The notes under the pieces were generated by a model, which saw nothing but the letters and a program-made list of their open reading frames with translations, searched no databases and was not told where the DNA came from. The translations under genes and the position numbers were made by a program. Below are positions 23,483 through 35,212 of a stretch of 64,000 nucleotides of DNA, piece after piece. The DNA comes from Laetiporus sulphureus 93-53 (Eukaryota > Basidiomycota > Agaricomycetes > Polyporales > Laetiporaceae): positions 62,001 through 126,000 of the forward strand of contig NW_024468528.1 of assembly GCF_001632365.1 (NCBI RefSeq), written 5' to 3'. Every line of letters starts with the position of its first letter. Within the stretch, counting starts at the first letter, position 1.

Positions 23483-23917
23483 CTACACCTTCACAGACAA
23501 CTCTGAAAGATAATCTACAAGTCCCCCAAGATCGCCATTGACCTCATCATCTTGTGCTGCAAGTAGCTCATCATCCTTGATGCCCAACAGGTTCGTGTGA
23601 GTGAGTATTGTCAGAGCGATACGAACACCAGAATCTATTGATGATGCCATCGAACCTTTGCGCTGTCCCAGTGACAGATCGATCGCAAATCCCTTGAGCT
23701 CTGAGAGCTGTTGAAGATGGATGAGGTGACGTGCATTGAGGTGGCAACGGTGCTCACAAAACTCCTTAATGGCTACATATAATGGCGACGTCTGTTCATC
23801 CAACGAAGTTAGCACATGAGAAAAAAGTACTTCCTCATCAACAATTAATGTATGCAGCTGCCAAGCTTCTATACCAACATGTATGATCTCTTCATGTGCA
23901 TGATCAAGGCAATGTGC
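23483..23917 (-). pseudogene. KDZ transposase, C-terminal part (separated by Gypsy insertion)
   Basis: Read on the minus strand, this continues the transposase left at 41042. It has a predicted helical stretch (IEAWQLHTLIVDEEVLFSHV) followed by NARHLIHLQQLSELKGFAID, a pattern typical of KDZ C-termini. The frame closes at a stop at 23483. The break coincides exactly with the 5-base target duplication CTTCT (23918-23922 and 41037-41041). Confidence 0.65.
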
Positions 23918-23922
23918 CTTCT

Positions 23923-24597
23923 TGTCACAGCACCACTGGACAAGAGATCAAAAAGACTAAAACAGGAATGGTCACATGAGACGTGCCACCCTGATCCCCC
24001 TGATCCCTAAAGTGGCTTGGAGAGCCTAACACTTACTAGCTGGATAGCAAGCATATGGAAGGGTGAAAGATATATGATGAAGCTGGTAGGCTCAGTGGGT
24101 GCTACAGTGATAGACGAGGAGAAACAATCTGAGGTTTTGTTCTCTACATGCTGGTCTTATATATGTGTACAGGTGCTGACTACTATGGGACATGGTTTTA
24201 GCTGTCTTCATGCCTACACTACTAAACTATACACGGAACAATAAATGGGAGAATCTATCTATAAGTAGAACAATAGGTGAGAAGATCGGTCTTCATCCGT
24301 AACAATGGTGAGACGATCCATCCTATCGTGGTAATGGCTATACCTTGAGCCGATTGCCTAGACGATCCTAAACAATAGTCCTTGTTCCCTTGTTTCCAAA
24401 TGGGTGCCTCTATTGTATCCTGGAATAGACAGATCTGACCGTATCATCCACGGGTCTGGACCGTAACATGTGATGTGGACTATCACCTGATCTCTATGCA
24501 TCACGCCTGTGGCTGAGTGGCGTGAGATATTGGTAAAGCACGTGATTTGTGGTGTGAGAAAAGTCACGTGCGGACTTTGTGGTGAAAATCTGTGACA
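23923..24597 (-). repeat. 3' LTR of the Gypsy element
   Basis: 675 bases, beginning TGTCACAGCACCACTGGACA and ending GAAAATCTGTGACA. It is almost identical to the LTR at 40362-41036 with mostly transition differences. CTTCT precedes it, and the polypurine tract follows immediately in genome coordinates. Confidence 0.9.
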
Positions 24598-24615
24598 CTG
24601 CCCCCCTCTCAAGGC

Positions 24616-27600
24616 TCATTGTTCCGAGGAGCCAAAACCTTTGTTTCCTCTTCTTGTTGCTCATAACGGTTGATAGCTTTTGTGAGGAAGCCCTTCAGCA
24701 TAATATTCGAAGATTATCTGGGCTATCCTGTCTCCTGGCTTAACTGAAAATACGAAATCTGTTGTGTTGATCAGTACGACCTTGAGTTCTCCAGTGTAAT
24801 CTGAATCAACGACTCCTGCGCCCACATCAATTCCTCAAGCGGCCAGTCCACTTCGTGGAGCGATTTGTGTGTAGGTGTGTTTGGGAGGGTTAATGGCGAC
24901 TCCTGTCCCTACCACAGATCGTGAATGTGGGGGGATTTCATGCGTCTCTGCTGCATAAATATCCCATCTGGCTGCTTCATTTGAGGATTTTTTCGGTGAT
25001 TTGATGAGATCTGTCATTTTATGATATAGGAAGAACTCATCTGGGTGGTCGGACATGTTGATTCTGTGTGTGGATATCGGTGCAACTTCGTATGAGGATA
25101 ATTCGAAGCGTTTTCCACCAAATGTAACGACCCTGATTGGTGCTTTGGCTGCATCTGGGTGTTGTTGGTGGAATTCTTGAAGAAGCTCATCGGCATTCGT
25201 AAGATTTGTTCGGGGTTCCCATGTATCGTCGAAATGGTCATAGCCTTTCCATTTGACGAGGTATTGGACCCTTCCCCTTACGACCTTAGAGTCTAGTATT
25301 TCTTCAACTTCGAATTCTGGTTCTCCTTCGATTTCTATAGCTGGGGGCTTTGGGGGTTCGCAGTTTGCGACCGTGTCTTGATGATACATGATTAACTTGC
25401 TAGCATGGAAGACTGGGTGGACCTTCATTTGCTTGGGCAATTCTAATCTGAACGTGACTGGGCCTAGCTTCTGAAGTACTTTGTAAGGTCCGAAGTTTTG
25501 TGTGCCTAGCTTCACGGATTTGACTTTTACTCTGAGATCTTTCCCTTTGAGTAGTACTAGGTCTCCGACTTTGAATGGGACTTCTTCCTTTTTCTCGTCG
25601 AAGTACCATTTCATCCGTGAAGCTGAAACTTCCAATGCTGCCTTGGCCTGTTCTTGTGCCTCGGATCAGTGGGTGAATAAATGTTCCAATGAAGGATGAC
25701 ATATTGATTCATGTACGTCTGGTGCCATTTTTGGACGTCGGCCATATTCGACAAACAATGGGGAAAGTGCAGTGGACTCATGGGTCTGGTTGTTGTATGA
25801 AAATTCTGCTGTCGGCAGATAGTAGACCCAATCATTTTGTCTGTGGTTGCAGTACATGCAAAGGTACTGTTCCAACACCTAGTTAACCCTTTCCGTCTGA
25901 CCGTCTGTTTGGGGGTGGTATGCTGTAGACATTGTAGACTTTATACTGAGCTTCTGACAAAACTCCTGGAATAGTTTACTCACAAATTGAGTACCTCTGT
26001 CTGAGATAATCTGGCATGGTAATCTGTGGAGTTTGAAGACTTCGTTATAGAATATGTTGGCGACTTGTGATGAGGTGACTGTGTCATCTGTTGCATAGAA
26101 GTGCGCTCACTTCGTGAGTCTGTCTACGACGACAAGTACTGCTGTCTTCTTTTCTCCCCTAAAGTCCGTTGCTGGAGGAAGTTGTGTGATGAGGTTGACC
26201 GTCACGATCTCCCATGGTCCTCCTGGTACCTCATTGGGTTGTAGTAGCCTGTATGGTTTTTCTCTTGAGTACTTGTTGCGTTGACAACTGTCGCAACCTT
26301 GTACATATTGTTTAACCATTACGGACATTCCTGGCCACCAATAATTCCGAGTAATGAGCTCCAACGTTTTGAACCTGCCTGGGTGTCCAGCTGGTAAAGT
26401 GTCATGGTGGAGCTTTATTAGGTCAAGGCATAGCTGTTGATCTTTGGGGACATAAACCTTTCCACGATGGAGCAGCAGTCCGTGCTCAAAGTTCCATTCT
26501 GCGAGGTTTTTCTCAAATTTGTGCTGTCCTGTAGTCAAAAGTGCACGATAATCCTTGGTCATCATGTCGTCTATGAGTGCTTTCTTGATCCTTTCCAGTA
26601 GTTGAGCATCATCAACTTCCGATGCGTGAGCGGGTCGAATCACATTGATAGCGAAAAATTCAGGTTTTAACAGCATTTGGTTCGAATTGTCGCTGTCTAC
26701 CCCCCTCTCATGGTCTGGCCTCCTGGACAGAGGATCGGCATGTAACATTGTCTTTCCAGGTCGGTGATTAAGTATGAAATTAAAACGTGTGAGGAATAAT
26801 GACCAGCGTGCTTGGTGCCGGGATAATTTCTGTGCCTGGCAGAAGTATGTAAGGTTGAGATAGTCTGACCAAATCTCGATGGGTTCTGGGTGTCCTTCTA
26901 AATAGTGCCGGTATTCTTCTAGTGCCCAAATAATTGCAAGCATCTCTTTGTCATAAATCTCATAGTTTCGCTCATGTTCGTTGAGTGATTTAGAGTAGTA
27001 TGCGACTGGATGCCATAGCTTGTCTTCTCCTAGTTGTTCGAGTACTGCACCAGTTGCGTAGTCTGAAGAATCGGTCTCCAGATGGTATGGTGCAGTATCA
27101 TTGAGGAGCTGTAGGATCGGGGCAGAGGTGAATGCCGTTTTGAGTGCACTGAAGGCTTGGTCTTGCTTTTCCTTCCATTGCCAGGGCACGTCCTTACAGG
27201 TGAGAAGCGTTAAGGGTCGTGCGAGTTTCGCAAAGTCCTTTATAAATTGCCTGTAGAAATTCGCGAATCCTAAAAAGGCCTGTACTTGTTTGACCTTAGT
27301 AGATGCTGGCCAGCCAAGGACACCTTCGACTTTAGCAGGGTCCATCTGTACCGAGTTCTTGCTGATTATCGTGCCAAGATACTCGATTGAGGACTATTCA
27401 AAGAAGCATTTCTCCGGTTTGGCATACAAGTCATTGTCCCGGAGGCGCTGTAGAACTGCATTTACTAGTCGTCGGTGTTCTTTGAGATCGTCCGTAAAAA
27501 TGAGAATGTCGTCTGAGTAGACTACCACCTTTCCAGTATGAATTAAGTCTTCGAGGACTGTATTCATCATTGTTTGGAAGGTGCTAGCAGCATTGCAGAA

Positions 27601-27914
27601 GCCGAAGTACATTACGGTGGGTTCGAAGAGGCCGCGGTGTGTGATGAAGGCAGCTTTTTCTTCATCTCCTTCCCTAATCCTTATGTTGTTGAACCCCCAT
27701 CTCAGGTCAAGCTTTGTAAATATGCTAGCTTGTGAGAGTCTGTCAATGAGGTCCGAAATGCGTGGGATTGGGAACTTGTTTTTCTTCGTTACTGCGTTGA
27801 GGTTCCTGTAGTCTTGTACTAATCTCAGTGATCCATCTTTCTTTTTGACAAAGAAGACGGGTGCTGCTGTTGGACTCCTTGATCTCTTAATGTATCCTTT
27901 GGCTAACTCTTGGT
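24616..27914 (-). pseudogene. Gypsy pol, 3' part: RT (C-terminal part), RNase H, integrase, chromodomain, dUTPase
   Basis: Reading from 27914 downward, the RT palm has [20 protein letters not shown] and the catalytic YSDD box near 27525. RNase H follows with DSSDYATG and YDKEMLAIIWALEEYRHYLE. The integrase has an HHCC zinc finger (GCDSCQRNK near 26280), the SDRGTQF motif, and YHPQTDGQTERVN. The first catalytic Asp appears as Asn in VNLITQLP. A chromodomain lies at about 25320-25170 ([27 protein letters not shown]). A dUTPase domain ends the protein at about 24970-24616: [30 protein letters not shown] and the Gly-rich RGNKGFGSSE motif. In-frame stops at 27394, 26107, 25880, 25666, 24835 and 24661 make this copy non-functional. 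Chromodomains target integration to modified histones; dUTPase removes dUTP. Confidence 0.85.
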
Positions 27915-27919
27915 CTATC

Positions 27920-29634
27920 TGTCACAAATACAGTCCTTGTGACCCTAACCATTCTCATATAAATATTCTAAGCGCCAGCACTAAGCGCTGGACCAGACTA
28001 TACATCACTTAGTCAGATATCCAAGCGCACATCTGTATATTACACAGATGGTGCTGATGCACATAGCATATACATTACTTATGCTGGTATAGAGAATAGG
28101 CTAGAAGGGTCACCTGTAAGGACTAGATCCAACATACAGTCTCATGTCCTCACGTGGCCTCCAGCGAGCTATGCTGCTATATGGACCTATAGCCGAAAGG
28201 CATCCAGCAAGCGTAGAACGAGGGAGAAAGTAGTCACGTGACTAAAGCCCTATAAATGGAATACGTCACAAATGTACCGATCATATACAATCTGACACAA
28301 TGGATCGTATTACGATCACAGTTCCCAAGGGAACCATTGAGTCCTCAATAAGGTTGTATCGGCATGTGACATATCGGGATCAACCAGAGATCGATTGACT
28401 AGTCACCTATATTAAAGTCCAGACTATACTTAGCCTTATCAGGACTTGCGGCATACAATAGTCATTGAGATAGATCTCATAGCGTCTATAAGACTGAACA
28501 AACCAAGCCTAAATCCTAGTCTCATTAGAGACCTGTTAAAGGAGTAGGGCAAGGCAGTCTACACTATCCATATCTCACAGATACGATGGAACAGCTCCTT
28601 ACTGGACTTAGCATATGCGACAACCCGATCCCTGAATAGGATCCTCAATAGGGTTGCGTCATTAAGTCTGGGCCATTCCAGAGCTATATCAAGATAGAAC
28701 ATCTGGATCATTCACATGCATCACCCAGCATACACATAACGTACACTTATGATGTAATGAGTCCAGAATGTCTAAAGCACACATCACGTGCAGCTCAGAT
28801 CTGCAGATCGGGCCTTCGATCTGACTCGAGTCATAATGACTCCTCCGCAGTCTTGGATCCGGATTAACTTGATAAGATAGAAGCCAGATTAGAGTGCGCA
28901 GCACTCCTTCTAATAGTCTTGGCCAATATCAAGTAGATAACCGGAGCACTGTCGGATGTTTCACTGACAGATGAGGATAAGTATTGACAGATCAGAATCC
29001 CAAATGGAGATATCATGGGACTCCTCAGTTAAGGGTACTCACACCACAAGGCATGGTCCAATAGACACAAGTAGTTATATTTAGGTCATAGTTGCGATAG
29101 GTCATCACAATGTAGTGGCGCCATTAGAAGGTATTTGGTGCAGCACCTCACCATTGTGTACTAAAGATAGGATTCCCATCTGTCCTCGATCTGTGGGTCC
29201 ACCCACGGTATCAGGGGTCCTCAGATCTATTACAGGGATCCTAGTACACAATGTTATTATAGTAGTAAGTATGATAGACGGTATATCGGGGTACTCCCCT
29301 GCTTGTATATATATCGCTACTAACTGGGAGTAGATCCCTCAGTTCTATCATACTTCCCCACCTGGGGCTCACTCCTTATTCGAGTCCTAGCGGACTGGCT
29401 AGCAATCCAGGTCAATGACCATCCGACATGGGACTTCAGGCCACCCAACTGAGGGCCTGCTTGCAGTTGTGTAGTGATACACATTATCCTGCCACCACCT
29501 TCTCTAGTCACCCTATCACGTCGACCACCATGAGTTGGTTCTGGATGTTAGAGGTAATTCATGTCTAGTCAGGATCACATTGGTGCTGACACATTAGCTT
29601 GTGTTTGGAGGATATTCCCGAGTGATTCGTGACA
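27920..29634 (+). repeat. 5' LTR of the LARD-like element (1715 bases)
   Basis: Starts TGTCACAAATACAGTCCTTG and ends TGATTCGTGACA. Compared by eye with the right copy, nearly all differences are transitions, for example GCGCC versus GCACC near 27972. It contains short open frames but no domain. Confidence 0.9.
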
Positions 29635-32600
29635 TTATGATAGAACTCACAATAAGTGGTCTCTCACCGCTTGTCCGTTGAGATACGGCGTCCACCCACA
29701 CGATAGTGGTGTTATCTCTTCACCTGACGTTCCGTCAGTCGCCGGCACTACCCAATGCTCTGTGTGACCTCGAGGATAACACTTGGACGCTGTACGGACA
29801 CCTAAGATCCCTTCGCAAAGGATCTTACTAAATCAGATGAATGTACATAAACTGTGACTGCGCTACGGCGTAACCAGTATGAATACATTTAACTCTGGTT
29901 TAGGTTCTGTCCTGTACGAAGAGTCTCGTCTCTTCAGTCTTCTTGCAAACAAGAAGCAAGCCTACAAGACCTTAGGACTAGCTACCTATCGAGATCTTTG
30001 TATAAATGATATAAATAATATATGAGAAAAACCCTCATCGAATATTATATAAATTATATATCAAAGATTTCAAACCATCATTGCATTACTCAAGCATGAA
30101 TACTGAGTCGCTACATTCTACCAAGCAATAGTACTCAGTGGTTTCATCCACCACACGTATTCATCACAAGTTAACTCTAATCCATAAAAACGTCTATTAT
30201 GGATCTTCCAGTAGTAATTTCACTTACTCCACCTTTTATCAATCGTTCCACATCTCAAGTAAAGATGTATTGGCCTATATCTACCATCGGGCTTTGGGAG
30301 CAAATTCCCAGAAGTGATCAGCGAAGGCTCATAGAAGCTTTGCAACAGTACAGATGATGGGCAGGGCAAGGTTATTTCGAATATCGAAGTGTCGAATTCT
30401 TCATCCAACCAGGAGCACTTTGGTATCAGTGGTGACTTCAAGAAGTCCACTATGTCACAAAATACCAAGTGTCTTATCTAAACTGGTGGGACTGGATTAA
30501 TTCCATTGAAGAAATCCTTAAAAACCTCGATGAAAGACCCATAAACTGCCTGTCATTCCATCAAAAAAGGAAGTTGTACTGTAAGGTGCAAAAAGCGAGA
30601 CAAAAAGGAGCATATCACACCTCCACCTCGTAATACCTATCACTCCCATATTAGGTCAAGGGGAAAATTGATATGATGAAGATGAAAAGGAAGAATACAT
30701 GTCTGGCATGACAATCGAATAATTACCCCTCAAACGGAAGCAACGGCAGCTTCAAGCGCCATTATGTTGACTTCCGGGTAATGATTGTTGCGACTACATT
30801 CCAGTCGCATCCCTCATATATATTACACACCCTCCTCATTATCAAGCGATCTAGATGCTGCAAGATTCAAGGATTCATGGTTAAATCATAACTCTTTTAT
30901 ACGAATTCCTATCGAATCGCCCAAATAAAACTGTAAAGCAAGGTTTTGCGTTCACTCCAGATAATTGGATGCATAAATTCCCAATTATAGAGGAACAAAA
31001 AAGTCGCTATAAGCTTAACATCAGTAAAGGGCCCTAGCAGCCTATATCACCGTAATCATCCTTACCAGGATCTATTAATTACAATCGCTTAACTTCAATA
31101 TAAAATATTCGCAATCCTGTGTTTCGTAAAAGCGTACACTAGTAAGCAACAGAAACCAGGCTCGAGCAAAATAACCAGTAGCAAAGGTTAACTCGAGCCA
31201 CTGCATCTAAGAAGTATAACGGCAGCTTAGAAGCACCACTATGTTATATCTTCAGCAGTCTAGGTTATATCACAACCATTTCTGTTGCCGTACATATATT
31301 GGACAACTATATAAAGACATCTTAGACAGGTTGTATCGAATCAAATCACGATTCAAATGATACACCAATAAACCTCTGCATGATCAATAAAATCAACCGC
31401 GTATCATACAAATTCTCGCAATGAGGGTATGTACGTGTGACTGGTTAGATCATCTATTAAAGCAGACTTTTATGGTTTATGCCAAAGAGTTATTTCTAGC
31501 TACCATGATTTAAGGCCAACAACATACGAAGCAAAGTATGTGTGCATAGCTCTAAAAATCTGTGACGTCCTGGTCAATATGACCCCAAGGGACCTTAAGT
31601 CACCTAGGCTTCGAACAAACTCATGTCTAGTCCAATATCAATAAATGAATACACAAAATCTTTGTTAAACATTTGCACAATAATGCTTCTGACCGACAGC
31701 GGTCCTTACAATAGAAGTATTAGCAATGTTAACAAGAAAATGGATTTACGCCATTACAATAAACCTATAAGCCATCAGCCAAGAAATGACTTGCTGGGTC
31801 CACTGATAATAACCCAGTATCCCCACGTATAGATTGTAGTACATACGCTGGGATGATCGAGGATATCGACGTGTAGATTGAAGTATGCACGCCGAGAACT
31901 CCGAGTAATTAATGGAGGATTCTGCTGCGTAGATTGTAGTACGTGCAGTAGAACAGTCAATCATTGATCAATAAAGGCAAAATGGTATAAAGGCGTAATG
32001 GAATATCGCAAATATTAGAAAGGAAAAGGAGGCACACACTGTGCTAGTGTAAAGGGATTTGCACAGATCAATCCAAGAGTTAGATCACTTCCTATTAAAC
32101 GAGAATCTCCGGCAACACGGACTTCGTATTCTCGAGGAAGGAAATCAATGCAAGTCATTATAAATTGCGGTCAAATCAGAAGACTCTATAGCAATATAAA
32201 ATGACACCTAACGGATAACCTGAAGAAGCGCAGCTGTTTACATCACAAACAGCTACAAGTCGAGGATGTGTAACAACTTGATTTTGAAACAAGTTGGCAC
32301 CATTGACAATTCCCAGTCAATGAAGAAATCGACGGCTATCAAAAAGCCTTGTAGTCGATCTATACCTCGCCGACGGTTGATAACTCCACACCGTCGCAAA
32401 AGAATAGAAATGCTATATGAACGTACAAATTATCTGTGATGTTCAGATAGTACCTTCAAAGCTGTAAAGCAAGCATTTCGTCAAGCCCTGTCAGCAGAAT
32501 TGAGCCTAGTTAGCCAATTCAATTAAATCATCTATATTGCCTCTCGTGCAATAAAGTCTTCTTCATATAAAAAGACACGAGCTCAATAGGCAATAAGGGA

Positions 32601-35212
32601 ATGACACTATAACATCAAGTTTCTATGCACTCAATAAACCTTTGTCATTAAGGCAGTACTGGCAGCTTTGAGCGCCATAATAGTACAATAAGCCCGACAT
32701 GACTGGTAAAGCATCCTTAACATCACAAGGATGGACTACTCCAATAAGAGCATCTTTAGTCGAAAAAGCATCTGGAGATAATAGCAGATAATAATATAAC
32801 TGCCGGTAATCAAAACCGCTCATCGCTACAGATCCTTATATCAACTAAGACACTCGGAGATATTCACCAAGGTTTAATAAGAGGCAATACCTTCATTAAA
32901 TCAATGAATACTGCTGGGTGGCATAAAACTTCTCAAGGAAAGACATAAGCCATTCGGAAACTGGGCGTAAATGATTAAGTTCGATTGAGCGACCAACAGA
33001 AACGTAATGTCAATACCAAGAAAAGCCATTCATTGAAGGAACTTTCATCAAACCAAGAATATGCTGACCAAACATTCTTGGCAATACCCATGGGAAGATT
33101 CTAATCCCTGCGATCGATCACATCATGAAGGATCAGATCGATCAGCAAAACACATCAACTGGCTACATGCGAGTCTAGCCAGTGACCGCCATAAATCGCG
33201 AGTAGAGGTTGAAAGAGTACCTCAATACTCTTGATTATTCAGAGGAAAAGGACATCACATCAATGCGGATAATAAGTCAATCAGGCATACAGTGTTCACG
33301 GAGATCTGACTCCGCTATAACTGGTAAAAGGCTCTACTATTCCTAACCGGCCCCACGAACACCTGATAGACAAAATGAATTATAATTCATTGTCCTTAAT
33401 ACCTTGCCACCTATTCGGTACCAACAAAGCATACAAATCATCGCTTGTCTTAGAGCTTCTCTCACTGCTGCTCATACGATCAGTTCGAACTTGCCTCATA
33501 TTCGAAGACAATACATCCTTATGTCCCTTATATAAGTCAAACCTATTTTCCTGACTGGCAGCTTTGAGCGCCATTATAGTCAAGGATGTTTGTACTTGGA
33601 CATTAAATAAGGAGGTCTTTCGACAACGGCACTGAATGTTCTGAACAATCACAACAAGTTGAATCGGTCCAGCAATACTTAATCATATTTCGATGGACTG
33701 ATCAACGAGCCTAAGTGCAAAAGAGATGGACGCTCTTGCGCGCAACTGTAACGAATGACTAGATCAGCAAAAAAAACCTCAAGTCATCCACTGGAGTGCG
33801 GCAAATGCTATAAGTAATATGCTTTATGCAATTTTTTTATGCATTAATGCAGAAAAATATAAAACACTGCACAACGAAGGGGATGAGTGATAAAGGTTCT
33901 GATCAATCAGTAATCCGATGTCCGCCATTAGCAACGGACACATACGATCTATGATTACTTCATTCTTACATTAAAGTTGCCTGCTATGCGCACAAGACCT
34001 CGGTACATGAAGGGTCAAATAAAGAGCAATAACCTGAATTTTCAAACGACCATATTGTCTGCCTACATCACTGGCAGATACAAGTGGAAATACTATGTCC
34101 AGGAGGCCATACCTCGAAGAGGGGGTAGAAATTGCAAAATTGCTAGCCATGTATTATAAATTGCGACCAAATACAAAGGTCCTAAAGCAATATAAAATAC
34201 ATAGCAACCTCTCGAGCAGGCTCCGCCAGATGAGGACAATTCCTTCAAGTATCCACTACCACTTGAACTAGTGTATTCAACAACCACATGCATTATAAAT
34301 CGCGGTTCAAACAAAACGAACCCTAATGCGATAAACAATGTATGCTTCAAAAGACTCACATCTACAAAAGACGTCAAGACCGACCTCAAAACAATACATA
34401 ACCCACAAGATTTAGGATCCTCATTGAGCAATTCTATCGGAAAGCTCCTCAAACGTATCAAAACATTCCATAATCCATAAAATAGAAACTTGTGCTATAC
34501 CAATAAGAAGAAAGACAGTCCACCGTCCGCATCGCTGACTTTAAAAGAACGTTCAGGACCTGTTGTCTAACTTCAAAATGGTATCTTCAATCACACATAA
34601 GTTCTATTATAAGGATTGGCAATATATGATGTCTATGTTTCCATCGAATTTTACTACTGTGAATGGGTAGCACTGGCAGCTTTGAGTGCCATTAAAGTAA
34701 ACCTAACCAGTAGTGATTCCAATCGATAGGATAAAAACAAGTTCATCATGGACCAGTTATGAGACACGAATCATTTCGTGACACATAGTATCCTCGCCTA
34801 CATAACTCCTCGAAGAACCTAGGATTCAAAGGACCTTCAAGCACACCTCGGTGAAAGATCGTCTATTTTCGAATTCAGTATCAATGCCTATTAGCAGTGT
34901 GATGAGAAAATGGTAGTAGCTGTCAAAAGCCACGACCTACCTGAAAAACTCACCAACCTGCTGCATTAAATATTGAAAACACGGAAATGTGCTGCACTTT
35001 ATTGTGCCCTTAAGCACCTTAGATCTTTCCACCATGACGAAGTATAAGAAACTGGATCAAAAAGTAACGAACTGACGTGCGAAACATTATCCAGTTATAT
35101 TAGTCATCTGTGCTGTCCTACAATAATCCTGCTGAGATTCTCGGTGCTAAACACACCATAAGGGAAGATCAGCCTACACTTCGACGGAGCTCAGGCCTTA
35201 AAAAGGGGGTAC
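29635..35212 (+). other. Internal domain of the LARD-like element, no coding capacity seen
   Basis: About 5.6 kb, AT-rich, with frequent stops in all frames. Only frames of 60-120 codons exist and none shows retroelement motifs. It contains five spaced copies or relatives of GGCAGCTTTGAGCGCCA, at about 30745 (CTTCAAG variant), 31221 (diverged), 32661, 33557 and 34675. The domain ends with the polypurine tract. Confidence 0.7.

Noticed and set aside
24017..24244. 75-codon plus-strand frame also present at 40456-40683
   Set aside because: It lies in both LTR copies of the Gypsy element and is duplicated only because the LTR is; no evidence of coding.
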